This document shows positions 48,610 through 59,648 of a stretch of DNA of 64,000 nt, one piece after another. Source of the DNA: Microdochium bolleyi. Taxonomy: Eukaryota; Ascomycota; Sordariomycetes; Xylariales; Microdochiaceae. Position 1 is the first letter of the stretch. Every line of letters begins with the position of its first letter. The notes beneath the pieces were generated by a model that ran no database searches, was not told where the DNA came from, and was given only the letters and a program-made list of their open reading frames with translations. Made by a program: the position numbers and the translations under genes. The stretch is from positions 620,001 to 684,000 of the forward strand of contig KQ964250.1 in NCBI GenBank assembly GCA_001566295.1, given 5' to 3'.

Positions 48610-49457
48610 TTACTTGCTGTTGATCATGCTCAGGAAGCAGTTCCACCCGATGCTGACCACGTTGACGGCGAGCACGCGGAACTGGAGCGGGACAAAGGTG
48701 AAGTTGACGGCCTGGACGAACGGCCAGATCATCCAGTTGGCCTGCAGCGCGCCCCAATAGCTCTTGTCGACCTTCTCCTGCGCGCTCGTGCCCTCCATGA
48801 CGGCCATGGAGCGCAGGAACACGTTGATCATGATGGGCGCGAAGATGAGCTGGTCGCACGCGACGCGCGCGGCGACTTCGGCGTGCTTGTTGCGCAGGAC
48901 CACGTTGCGCTGCAGGAAGCCGAACCAGTTTGTGGCGACGGGACCAAAGACCACTTTTTGATTGGTGATGATGGGTTAATGTCAGCTTTCTGGGTTGCTT
49001 CTTGTGTTGGAAAGTAGTCGTTTCGGATGGACGGGATGCCTGGAGGGCGGGACTGTGAAGAGGTACTTGAGGGATGACTTACGACCACCATACGCAAACA
49101 TACGCCCTGTCCGCGCGAAGTCATGCTTTTCCAAGCCCCTGCGATCAACGAGCTGCTGCGCGGTAACGTCACCCGTCGCGAAGAGGACGGCCGTCGTCAC
49201 GGCCTGCGTGAGCAGCGGCCGCGAGGCGAGCTTAGACTGGTACCTGTTGCCGAGGAAAAGATGAGGTGTCAGTGAAATTTCTTGTGGAGTAATGGGTGAG
49301 AGTGAGGGTGAAGGACGGCCGGGACGTCCATGAGAACAACCGCTCTTTATCTGTGAGCAATGGCAATGGGAGATCGTCTATCAAGGCGCCGTTGACTTTT
49401 CGTGCCGTGGGGAAATAGAACAGTATCAGAAACGGGCATGTCATACCACCGGAGCAT
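48610..49457 (-). CDS. SYM1: Mpv17/PMP22-family inner-membrane protein (Sym1)
   Basis: Small mitochondrial or peroxisomal membrane protein. Yeast Sym1 is needed for ethanol growth under heat stress. Exons 49447-49457 (11 bases), 49083-49243 and 48610-48953 give 171 residues, the family's usual length. The protein opens MLRWYQSKLASRPLLTQ, continues TGDVTAQQLV, and ends with the family signature WPFVQAVNFTFVPLQFR and WNCFLSMIN. Four hydrophobic helices are apparent. The tiny first exon supplies the family-conserved Trp-Tyr start and uses donor GTATGA with a 203-base intron. The second acceptor is AAG rather than the usual CAG/TAG, so that junction could shift by a residue. Confidence 0.9.
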
Positions 49458-50523
49458 TTTGGCTTGTGCCTGGGGACTTGGAAACCGGGCGGTGCGGTGA
49501 GGTGCAAAGACGGTCGCTCGCGATGTAAAGAGTGCCGTCTAGCAAGTCTTGAAATTGCGCAGTGCGACGTGAGATTTGGCGTGCTGCAGGAACAAAGGCG
49601 ACCAAGACCCTGAAATGCTGTGCTCCCGTGGATTTAGACTTTCTGGCACGGACGAGACGGAGGAGTCCCAGATATCCGGAGTGACCAGCCGCTGGGAGAT
49701 TTCTGAGGCGCTGGTTCCCCAGTGATCTCATAAGTGGAGAAAGGGATGCCGGGTGGTGGAGCTTCGCTGTGACGTGGTTGGTGCAGACGGTGCAGATATT
49801 GATTGATTGTCAGCCTGAAGTGGTAACTCGATTGTCGATTGTCGATTGGAAGAACAATGGAGAAGGAAACTTTGCGATATGCTACTACGAGGAAATCCAA
49901 CGGAAATGAGCACCAGGTCACGATGTCTGCAGGCTTTTCCGATCCCCTGGTCTCTGAACTACCCCGTGCGCGCCAGGTCTCACCTTGCGGTGTGAATGTC
50001 TGGAAGGGGTCGCCACACGCCCATAGCTCCTGCTCGATTGACGGCCTGGGCTGTGGGGTGTGCCGTGGGGGTAAAGCATCACAAATGCTGTTGACGCCCG
50101 AGGGCAGTGGCCACCGACTAGGTCACGATTGTAACGTCCTTCATGGTTGAACGGAGCTTTGTCACGCCTGTATATTCTTATCAATCATTCAGCAGTGGCG
50201 TTCGTGAGGTCGTCCTGTCTACCGAAATGATGGCATTCCAATTGCTCTTCCCCTGAGTGGTTCTACACATTCCGGGAGGGTGGTTCCGGCACCCGGAGGC
50301 TTGGAGAAGGGCAGTTGATATTGCCATTCCCCACAGATTTAGCCCATACCAGGCTTCACTTCTCTTTTCTTCCGGCCGAGCCGGTTGTGCATAGATTGAG
50401 TGCAGATGCTGTCCCGTCAAACAATGCTAGATCTGAGTGGCCCGCTAACGCTTGGTCCTTCCGAGACTGTGGTCATAAATCTTGTTCTTTGGCTTCTATG
50501 TGTTCAAATCAACCACCAGACTT
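49458..50523. other. Intergenic region, 1.1 kb
   Basis: Promoter of SYM1 and 3' flank of UAP1, both on the minus strand. Short frames only. Nothing recognised. Confidence 0.5.
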
Positions 50524-52131
50524 CTACTTCCTCAGCTGCTGCGCCTGCTCCAAAGTCACAAACGGCTCCGAAATAGTCTCGCCCTTGAAAACGCCCAAGC
50601 CCTCGCCATCCTGCGGTGATTGTTAGTTCTCACATGGCGCCTCGCGAATGCACTGTCATTAGGAGTGAGCACTTACATAGCTGACCATCGGCGGCACCTC
50701 GACTCCGTCCAGCTTCTCGGACACGGTCGCGCCGGCGGCCTCGAGCCACCGCTTACCCTGAAGCATGATGTCGCGGTAGCTCGTCTGTGGCGAGTCCTCG
50801 CCGTCCTTGTTCTTGAGGGGCGAGAACTCCTCCTTGCGGTCCACCTCGAAGCTCGCGAATTCGTTCAGCTCCAGATCCTTAAAGTTGTCAAAGATGAACT
50901 GCTCGAGCTTGATGCCGTTCTTGGATTCAGGCTTGATCTTCTCGCCCGTCGAGAGGTCAATGCAGGGGATAGCCTTCTTGGCGACGTGCGGTGGCAGGGT
51001 GACCTTCTTCTCAAGGGTCTCGATGGTGTAGTAGTGGTTAACAATGTTGGCCGCGCGGAACTTGAGCAGCTGCGGGTTGCTGGGGTCCTGGGCCTGAGCC
51101 GTCGCGTCGTCGAGCTCCGAGTACTCGACAACGGCAGGCCTGCCGTTCTTCTGCATGATCAGACCCACGCTCTCCTTTGGGTTGTCCTTGCGCACAACCT
51201 TTGTGGCGATCTGGACCTGCTTCTGCGCCGCGAAGCCGATGAAGACCGGGTCTGCGACTTTGGCGAGGCAGTTGTCCACGCAGTACGCGTAGACGTGCTC
51301 GACACCACGGTTCTTCATGTCCTGCACAATGCTGATGGGACCTTTCTCGGACTCGATGAACGGCTGCAGCAGTGCCTTGTAGATACCACCATTTCCATCA
51401 GGAGCCTCGGCGACCTTGCCCTTGCTTTCCAGCATGAACTTGCCGTCGGGAGCAATGCATGGCAGAACTCCCTGCTGGAACAGGGTAACATCCTTCTCTG
51501 GAAGACCAAAGTAGGGATCGACCGATTTCCTGGTGTTGACGGCAGGCTCCTCGAGCGGCGCGGGGAAAGCGGTGCCCTTGAAGAAGCCATCCGTGTCCTG
51601 CTGTGTAGGGCCGCTGGTCATGACATACCAGGGAAGGCCGATCTCTTTGGCGTTCTTGTTGGTCTCCTTGGCAGCAAGTTCCTTCACACGCTGAATGCGT
51701 TCGGCCTGCAACTGGAAGAGAGACTTGTGGGAGGGCAGCTTGATATCAAAGCAGCCCTTGGGGGCGGGGAACGCCAGGCGAGTACCCTGGCCACCAGCAA
51801 GGAGTACCACGGCGACCTTGCCTTCGCCAATCAGCTTCAGCCCACGCTGTCTCCAGCTCTGGATGGTCTGCTCGTCGGCGTCGATGAGACTAGCGCTCGC
51901 GGAGGCGGGGAGGGGCTCAACGACGGTCTCCTCGGGCTCCTTGGGCGGGTTGAGGGCGAGGTCCCGCAGGAAGTTGACTTCAGAGGGTGTGATGCCCGAC
52001 AGCTGTTCGAAGAAGGTGACCTTTTCGTCCTGGGCGAGCTCGTCCCAGAACTTGAAGACATGGCCCTGGTTGGCACTCTCGTACTCGGCCTTGAGCGCAG
52101 CCACGGCCGCCTCACTGTACTTGGGAGCCAT
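50524..52131 (-). CDS. UAP1: UDP-N-acetylglucosamine pyrophosphorylase
   Basis: Makes UDP-GlcNAc from UTP and GlcNAc-1-phosphate in the cytosol, feeding chitin, N-glycan and GPI synthesis. Exons 50677-52131 and 50524-50610 give 513 residues. Key segments: LAGGQGTRLAFPAPKG (nucleotide loop, residues 111-126), CFDIKLPSHKSLFQLQAERI, YVMTSGPTQQDT, FQQGVLPCI, APDGNGGIYKAL, HVYAYCVDNCLAKVADP (UDP-GlcNAc site) and VEYSELDD. The C-terminal exon DGEGLGVFKGETISEPF completes the usual fold. Two positions differ from what I recall as the family consensus: Ala120 where Gly is usual (RLG), and Phe-Pro at 121-122. Divergent from the DNA glycosylase gene. Confidence 0.95.
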
Positions 52132-53372
52132 GTTTGTTGCTGTCGTCGTGGGTCTGGGTTTGGGGTCGAGGTCGAGTTAATCGCAACAGGGTGTCGGTAT
52201 CGTAGCGGGGCAATTGGTCGCTCTGAGACTGAAAGAAGCCAGTATCGTGACAAAAAGGGAAGTCGGGCAAGAGAACGCAGCGGCCAGCGAAGGAGACGAG
52301 GGACTATGCTGGCAGTGACGGAACTTTAAGTAGGGCATCCCGAGCTGCAGCCCACTTGCCCGTGAGGCGATCGGAGGGGCATCTGCCAGGAATAGACGGC
52401 ACTTGCGTGTCGCAAACAGGCTTAGGCAGAGCTAAAGTGGCCCAGCTCCGACGCTGGGACCGTCTCCTCGTGAGGGGCAAGAACGATGCAGTCAGGTACC
52501 ACAACCATGCAGAGCCCCGGAAGCAACGACTGTTTACCTCGTGCTGCCTGACCACGAGCAGCTCGAGGCGGAGGAGACCATCACACCTATCACTGGGTAC
52601 GTTGCACCTTGCAACTCAGCCCACGAGCATCCTGGCACAGCCCTTCGGCCAACCTTGGTGCCCATGATGTGGCAGGGACGCCTCCCATTCGCCAATGCCC
52701 AGCTTCGTCCTTCTCGTACGGAGTGACTCTGTTCATGGTTCCTGGCTGGTGACCGCCATCAGCTCACTCCGTACACCGCCCCTTTTGCTTGTGCTCTCCA
52801 GCGCTGGAGATGATGTAACACGATTCCATCCTTCACAGCAGACTCCACCGCCACTCAAGCACAATACGAAGCTGCGGGCAGCCCGCTTTTGAATCGTCGA
52901 AGGAGCCCTGTAGTTCGGGCCTGCCTCTTCCCCCCTGGCTTTCAGCCCCGTGTTGCACGGATGGACTGGTGTCTGTGGGGCGCGTAGCACCATCCGCTCC
53001 AGCTGGGATGGCAGGGGTAGTCATGACTACAGCTTCACTCGCTCATTCTTTGCCACAACCCTAACCTCTCTGCCTGCCGAGCCGTGAAACTGAACGGCGG
53101 AGGATGGAAGACGCTTCTCTTCAGGCATGAACTGCGGCTAGTACAGAAACCTTACTACACGCACCTTATCAGAACCATATGGCTCAGGTATCAGATGTTT
53201 CGATCGTGAAGTGGTGAACCGGAGCTTCGACAACTTGCCCAGGAATTCGACACGGGATGCATCATCTGTTGTGCACCCATCGCATACCGACGACAGACTC
53301 ACGGTAGTTGTAGCCTGCCTCACTCAGCCGCTGAGTGTCTGCATCCGGAGAACATCAAGACCGTTACGAACG
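52132..53372. other. Divergent promoter region, 1.2 kb
   Basis: Holds the promoters of UAP1 and the DNA glycosylase gene. A frame in line with the glycosylase extends upstream to 53211 but is probably leader. No further gene seen. Confidence 0.5.
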
Positions 53373-54596
53373 ATGGATGCCGAAGAACCCGGCAGCAAGG
53401 AGCCCAGCTTTGCCGGACGCTTGCGCATCAAAGACTTTTTATTTTCCCCGTCTCAAGCATCCGGATCCTCCCAGATTGGTGCTGATATTCAGACGAGCAA
53501 CAACGGTAGTGCCACTGTCAGCTCCCCGAGACGGCAGAGCACCAGGCTCGCCGCAAATCCAGTTTCTTCAGGCGCCGGGAGAGCATCACTTTCACCTGCA
53601 AAGCAGCCTGCCTGGGCCACCGCTGGATCGGCATCACCACTTTCGAGGCCGGCGATACCTCGCACAAGCTCGTCGGCCATCAACCGCAAACAGAATCTGC
53701 TCAAGTCGCAGAGCCCCTCGACATCCTCGAGAGCATCATCAGCCTCCCCGTCCCCGTCCAAGAAGAACAAACGCGCCCGAGTCCCATCAAGCTACGCTCC
53801 CCCTAGCACATACGCACACCTCCCTCCCCTCCCTGATGCAATCGCCCCGGACCTCATCATCCTCTTCATCGGCCTCAACCCAGGCATATCCACCTCCCGC
53901 ACGGGGCACGCCTACGCCCACCCTTCCAACCTGTTCTGGAAGCTCCTCGCCTCCTCCGGCATCACGCCGGTGCCCTGTACCCCCGAGGAGGACCGCACCT
54001 TACCGCAGCGGTTCAGCCTGGGCTTCACCAACATCGTGAGTAGGCCCTCGCGGAATGGCGCGGAGCTGAGCAAGGCCGAGATGGACGAAGGGGTGGGCGC
54101 GCTGGAGGACAAGTGCGCCCGGTGGCGACCTGAGGCCGTGTGTATAGTGGGCAAGAGTATTTGGGAGAGCATCTTCCGCGTGCGCAAGGGACGGGCGATG
54201 AAGAAGCACGAGTTCAGCTACGGGTGGCAAGATGGGGAGCGGAGGATGGGCGTGGATGCTCCTGGCACCCCAATCACCAGCAGCGGCGTCGCCTCTATGC
54301 TGCAAAGTTCAAGACCGGGGAATAACGGCACACCCACAATAGCCATCAAGAAGGAGGAGGAGGAGGAGGACGACGACGACGAGACGGATACTGCTCCACA
54401 CGCTCCAGACGAGGTCTCGCCGTGGCAAGGAGCCAGGATCTTCGTCGCCTCGAGCACCAGCGGGCTCGCCGCGACGCTGAAGCCCGCCGAGAAGGAGGCT
54501 ATCTGGAAGGAGCTCGGAGACTGGTGCGTCGAGCGGCGGCGGCAGCGACAGCAGGAGGGGCAGGAACAGTCATTCAAGACGGAGGGCAGCACATGA
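53373..54596 (+). CDS. G/T(U) mismatch-specific DNA glycosylase, TDG/MUG family
   Basis: Removes uracil or thymine mispaired with guanine to start base-excision repair in the nucleus. Single exon, 407 residues; I start at the ATG at 53373 (MDAEEPGSKEPSF). Residues 1-150 are basic and Ser/Pro-rich, with a likely nuclear signal (SKKNKRARVP). The catalytic core begins PDLIILFIGLNPGIS, where Asn169 in GLNPG matches the catalytic Asn of TDG, then GHAYAHPSNLFWKLLASSG, GFTNIVSRPS and AVCIVGKSIWE. The late strand motif ARIFVASSTSGLAA is present but separated from the core by an insert of about 55 residues with a poly-Glu/Asp run and a SUMO-type IKKE. A second such motif (FKTE) ends the protein. Confidence 0.92.
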   Translation: MDAEEPGSKEPSFAGRLRIKDFLFSPSQASGSSQIGADIQTSNNGSATVSSPRRQSTRLAANPVSSGAGRASLSPAKQPAWATAGSASPLSRPAIPRTSSSAINRKQNLLKSQSPSTSSRASSASPSPSKKNKRARVPSSYAPPSTYAHLPPLPDAIAPDLIILFIGLNPGISTSRTGHAYAHPSNLFWKLLASSGITPVPCTPEEDRTLPQRFSLGFTNIVSRPSRNGAELSKAEMDEGVGALEDKCARWRPEAVCIVGKSIWESIFRVRKGRAMKKHEFSYGWQDGERRMGVDAPGTPITSSGVASMLQSSRPGNNGTPTIAIKKEEEEEDDDDETDTAPHAPDEVSPWQGARIFVASSTSGLAATLKPAEKEAIWKELGDWCVERRRQRQQEGQEQSFKTEGST

Positions 54597-55174
54597 TGGG
54601 AGATGCGACAGGCGGCCTAGGCGAGGTCATAGCAGAATCATGTTGTTTTGAATACAATAGCCCCCAAGTTGAGCACGATGTCTGTGATATAGTCAGTTGA
54701 TTGGTAAGAAATGAGTTGTAACGAAATGCTTTGATATTGAACGATATCTGCCAAATGCTGACGATCCCTTGGAAAAGGGGAAAACCACATTTTTGGCATA
54801 ATGGCAGCGAGAATCTGACATATAATCCCATCCGGCCTTGCCGACAATAAGGACATCAACACACCGCACTAGTCACGATACCTCACACGAAAAGCAACTT
54901 GACGAGGAGAAAGTGGATTGGATAGCAACTGGTACTACCGCTGCGCTGAATAGATGGCCCAGGGTGTTCATGTTCTAAACCTGGCAGTCCTATGCTCCAG
55001 CGACATCAAAAGTCTATGGCTAAGTGTACAATAAGAAAATGCAAGCAGTGCGCCTATGCGCCTTGGGGGTATCAATTCCGAACCCGTAACTTCGTGGGTA
55101 AGCAGTCCCGACCGCATTGCGCGTGTCAAGACCCGGTAGCTCTTTCACCTCTCTTGTCCGTTTCTCGTCACGCT
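54597..55174. other. Convergent intergenic region, 0.6 kb
   Basis: 3' UTRs of the glycosylase and the glycine-rich protein genes. AT-rich. No gene seen. Confidence 0.5.
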
Positions 55175-56121
55175 CTAGTAGCCAGTGAGGACGATCGCCA
55201 CGGCCGTGCCGATGGCGGGCCACCAGCCCATGTGCTTCAGGAGCGGGACAGCGGCGTTGGCATCCTCCGTGCCGCCGGACGCCGTGGTGCCGTTGGGGAC
55301 GCTGCCCAGGATGAGGATGGTGGACTGGTTGTCTGGCTTTGAGGTGTTGTCGAAGACGGTGACGACGCTCTTGTTGAGACCGTCGTAGGTGCCGTCGCCG
55401 ATGATGGAGCGCATGTAAGCCTCGTCGTCGTTCTCGTCGCACGTGCAGGGCTCGTGGGCGGTGCAGATGCACTCGACGGGCTTGGTCTCGTTGCGGTTCG
55501 TCGTCCGGTTGTAGTAGCTGTACGGGTGGTGGTACGGGTAGCTGTACGCGCCGTAGAGGTAGGCTGCGCCGAGGAAGCCGACGGCGCCGAATCCGAGGAA
55601 CGCAGGGGCCATTCCGCCACGGGTTGGCTGGCCTGGCGGTCTGGGTGCCGTGGCACCACCGCCATAGTATTGTCCTCCGCCGTAGGCTGGTCTGGGCCCG
55701 CTGCCACCGATCGTGGCGCCACCAGCATTTGAACTGGCTGAGCCCCTGGGAGGTGAACCGCCGCCGCTGTCGAAAGGAGAACAAGGTCAGTAAGTTTGTC
55801 CATTTGAAGGGTCGCGCCAAACGGAGCGTGACAAGGCCGAAGATTGTCGACTTACCCAGTTGAACCGCCGCCGCCGCCGCCTTTGGGTGCAGTTGATCCA
55901 CCACCTCCGCCCTTGGGACCTCCGCCGCCGCCGCCGCCTTTACCACCACCACCGCCGCCCTTGCGCTTCCACAGGTCCTCCGTGGATGTGTCTCGCACGG
56001 GCTTAGGTACGAGTGTGCTCACTCTGGCGTCGAGCGCGACGCGATCTGGTTCGGGGACAACATGTGCGCTGGCAGTATGGATGGCTGCCGAGGCAGCAAG
56101 GATGCTCTGAAGAAATTTCAT
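55175..56121 (-). CDS. Secreted glycine-rich surface protein (DUF7732-like)
   Basis: Two exons, 55856-56121 and 55175-55766, encode 285 residues. A signal peptide of about 19 residues is followed by a glycine-rich low-complexity block (GGGGGG runs around residues 55-110). The C-terminal domain starts APAFLGFGAVGFLGAAYLYGAY and has NRTTNRNETKPVECICTAHEPCTCDENDD, N-glycosylation sites and a hydrophobic end (GTAVAIVLTGY) that could be a GPI signal or a membrane helix. The pattern resembles the fungal DUF7732 group of glycine-rich proteins (recalled, not searched). Role unknown, probably at the cell surface. Divergent from the ANCHR-like gene, with a 2 kb spacer. Confidence 0.85.
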
Positions 56122-58166
56122 CGATCCGAAGTCCGGGGTGTGCCCGGGTTGTGTGCGATTGACGCGTGAAGTGTTGTGGTGTGATCTGGTGTGGTGTAGT
56201 TGTTGTTGCGATGTCGCAATCTGTGAGCAAAAGTTGAGGTTTTGAGGAATAGGGCTGGATGGAGTATGGGGTTTCGAGAGGCTCAATGTTAAGCTTAAAC
56301 GGGGGGACCAGCTGCAGATATAGGCTGTTACGCGGAGGCACGTCAGGGTGGAGGAACAGTGCTGAGAGATCCTGGAGGCGCCGTCGGAAGACAGCCACAA
56401 AGGGGTCCCACCGCAGGCATCTGCACCCGCACCTCCTGGGAGCGGCTAGCCGGGGGGCACAGCGCAAGAAGGTTGCATCTTTGTGCGCAGCAGGGCGGGT
56501 CATGGATGGGCGGACGATTGGAATTCCGCTAAGCAGGCGCGAAGATGCAGGGACTTGTGACGGTGCAATGATGCTTGGCCCGGTGGGGCGATGCGCTGTG
56601 TGCTTGCTGTCATGGATTGCTCCGGTGACCTGACAATCGCGCTATGACGGCTGTGATGGTGGCAAGCTGGGCATGCTGGTGGCCTGCGGACTGGTGAGCC
56701 CCGGATCGGCGGACCCCCGAATGCGAGCCTATCACCACCAAAGTTTAGAGATGCTCGCATCATCGGGGCCTGGGTGGCCGAACAGGGCGGTGCTGAGCGA
56801 GATGGGGCCTGGTGGCCAAACGCCAAGAAATCCGGCGTCATAGCGACACCCATCCCACAGCGCCACCGTCATTTTCCAGTTCGGGTTTGCAGATTCGGGT
56901 GGTACCGACTTTCTCGATGATGTCGTGCGGTTGTTGAAATATAGTAAACTGGCGGCGTGCTGTGGAAGGGTCAACCATGCCATCGGCAATCACCTCACGA
57001 CCAGCCTCACGACACTCGAGGCACTCGATGCATTCTGGCAGCGCGCTGCGGCTGCTCTGTACAGCCCCAAAGGATCTCTCTCAAGTGCACATTCGGAGGC
57101 GGGGCAAAATTGCATGTGCGGAGTTGCGGGCACCTGGGATGGATTGCGGTGGTTGGCAGTGTCTCGTGGCTGCAGTCTGGAGTGGTATGCCAGTGGTTCT
57201 GCCTCGTGGTGGCTGTGCTGATTAGAATACCAGATCCTTAAGATCAATCGATCAGGTGGAGCGGTTGTGCTGCGGAGAGAATGATCCACGGATGTTCTCG
57301 AAACTGTTCATTGAAGGCGCGGCGCACCCTTGCCACTGCCGAGTGTCCTAGCTTAGCAAGCTTGCCCAGATCAGTGTTTGGTAATTGCCAGAGATCTCGG
57401 CTCCTCGCGACAAAGAAGACACATGCGAGTAGGCCGGTGGCAGTGCAACTAGTGCTTGTGAGAACTTGTGCTGACCTGGTGACCATGGGTGACCCAAAGT
57501 GCTGGTCCTGTACCATCGGCTGCCTCAGATGGCAGTGGCATGAGAACTGTGCAACGAATCTAGAGCTTCCAGCCGTGGGAGATTGAAGCTGGTGGAATCT
57601 GCATCATGGGAATCATTCTTCCAACGTTCCTGCGGTCCCAGTCTGTCAACCCTTGGGAAGGTACATTAGGGTACCGATCGGGCTGTTGGTTACAATGACA
57701 GCTCCCCTCCGGAGTGGGCCCACAGCAACATCCGTCCCGCCTGCGGCCTCAAGCATCAGCTCCAGTGCAGCTCCAGTGCAGCTCCAGTGCAGCTCCAGTG
57801 CAGCTCTCCGCACTGCGGGGTTCGCGATCAGCCGGTCGTCCAGGCAGTTGCTTCCCGAACCCCGGCCTTTCAAGGCTCCGAAAGCTTCACTGCATTATCA
57901 TCAACCTCTGAGCTTGTACGGCCGGTACCCAAGCCAGTCCGTCCGGAGTTCGGCACACATACACAGCCTCACCCAGCGGTCGTCCGACCTGTCACCAATC
58001 TGCACGTCAGTCCGAGCAACCACCAACGCCACGACGGTCCAGACACTCAGTCGCGGAGCCGGACCGCCCGCGACCTCGGGCCCGAGGGTTGCCATCGGCA
58101 CCACCACCGAGTACACCTTCCCAGGGAAAATATCGAGAGTTTTGAGAGGACCATCACGTGCCAGAC
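56122..58166. other. Divergent promoter region, 2.0 kb
   Basis: Holds promoters and leaders of the glycine-rich protein and ANCHR-like genes. An 11-base tandem repeat lies at 57758-57806. Small frames up to 178 codons (57653-58189) have no recognised feature. Confidence 0.5.
57758..57806 (+). repeat. 11-base tandem repeat AGCTCCAGTGC
   Basis: Four identical full copies and a 5-base partial copy, about 360 bases upstream of the ANCHR-like start codon. Direct observation. Could be leader or promoter; copy number may vary between strains. Confidence 0.92.
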
Positions 58167-59581
58167 ATGAGCAGCAACAACGACGATGACAGGCCGCAAG
58201 GGTCCGACAAGGCATTGCTGGACAGGCTGAACGCCCTCAAGCCCACCAACGTGTCGCTCGGCAGCTCGACATTGCCGGCGTAGGTTCTTCCTCCCCTGTC
58301 ATATGTCATCTGAACATGAACTTTTTCTTACTTTGGCTGATTTTGGCTGACCGCGCAACGGGAGATAGTTCCACACCGGCATCCACAATAGAGCGTGCGA
58401 AGCCGCCATCACGGGACGATGCCCTGTCAGACAGGCTCAGGAGCCTGAGGAACCAGATGGGCTCACCCGACCCCGAGCCCGCTCCTACTGCTGCTAGGGC
58501 CCCTCAGCGGACAGCGCTGTCTGCTGATGCAGTCTCTCCTGCACCGCTTGCCCCAATAACAGTGTACTATGCCGACGGCAGTGGTAGCGGCAGCAAATCC
58601 CACGACCATGCTCCTAGCAACAACCACGATGACATCGATCCGCTGTTGAGCATGCCGGACGACCAGACTCTCGAGGACCTCCTGGCTGATCTCGAGTCGG
58701 ACCAGCAGTGGGTCGAGGAGGTCGCCGCCCAGGAGGAGGATGAGCAGCACAGGAGGGCCATGGCGCTGCTGAAAGAGCTCAGCCCCGGCAAGAAAGACGG
58801 CCAGGGTCGCGGGGCTAGTAAAGCCGGCGGCAATGACGGCGGTGGTGATGATGATGATGATGACGCCCGCAAGAGCGACTCCGACGACTCCGACGGCGAA
58901 GCCATGACCCGCGAGGCAGACGATCTCATCGCCAAGGCGATGGATGAGGCCGAGCTGGACAGGAGGAACACGTCGCAGGAAGAACAGGAGGAGACCCAGG
59001 ACAGCCCGGCCCGCTCAACAGACGCCGCGAAGGGCATTCCCAACATCAACAAAGAGAACGAGGAGGCTCCGTTCGAGCTCCCCACCGTCCCGTCAGATCC
59101 GTCACCAGACAACAACAAAAGAACAGACCAGGACGACACCTTCGCAGCCAGCATCGCATCCCGCATGGCCGCCCTTAAAGTCACATCCCCTTCATCCTCC
59201 TCCTCTCCTTCCCCCTCCACATCACGAGCACCAGCGCAGCTCCCCTCCGTGCCCTCGACAGAGCCAGACCCCTTCGCGGCGATGCTCCCCTCGGCGCCGA
59301 CATTCTCCCCGCAGGACCCGCGGGACAAGCCCGCCGTGGTGACGGGCGTCGTCCGCGGCCGGCGCGCGGGCGCGGGGTACACGGACGAGGACCAGGCGTC
59401 GTGGTGCACCGTGTGCCTCGAGGACGCGACCGTGCGGTGCCTCGGCTGCCGCGACGACGGCACGGGCGTCGGCGACGTGTACTGCGCCCGGTGCTGGCGC
59501 GAGATGCACGTCGGCGAGCAGGCTGGGTACGACGAGAGGGGCCACAGGTGCGAGAAGTACGAGCGGGATCGCAAGGGGTGA
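58167..59581 (+). CDS. ANCHR/ZFYVE19-like abscission checkpoint regulator
   Basis: Two exons, 58167-58279 and 58369-59581, give 441 residues. Human ANCHR holds Vps4 at the midbody to delay abscission when chromatin bridges persist; the fungal role is inferred. Two MIM1-type Vps4-binding motifs, (D/E)xxLxxRLxxL(K/R), lie at residues 14-25 (DKALLDRLNALK) and 54-65 (DDALSDRLRSLR), and a third, weaker copy at 297-308 (AASIASRMAALK). TLEDLLADLESDQQWVEE and an acidic middle follow. The C-terminus is a zinc-binding module at 384-432 (CTVC, CLGC, CARC, with late His residues). The intron falls after residue 37. Convergent with the LMBD1-like gene, about 440 bases away. Confidence 0.85.
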
Positions 59582-59614
59582 AGGGGAAAGGTGGTTCCAG
59601 GCAAGACACACCAG

Positions 59615-59648
<34 letters not shown>

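Noticed and set aside
50620..52329. 569-codon plus-strand open frame antisense to UAP1
   Set aside because: It mirrors UAP1 almost exactly. GC-rich third positions in a highly expressed gene suppress stop codons in the opposite frame. No motif is recognisable in the antisense product.
54992..55342. 116-codon plus-strand frame over the end of the glycine-rich protein gene
   Set aside because: Antisense shadow of the second exon; no independent support.
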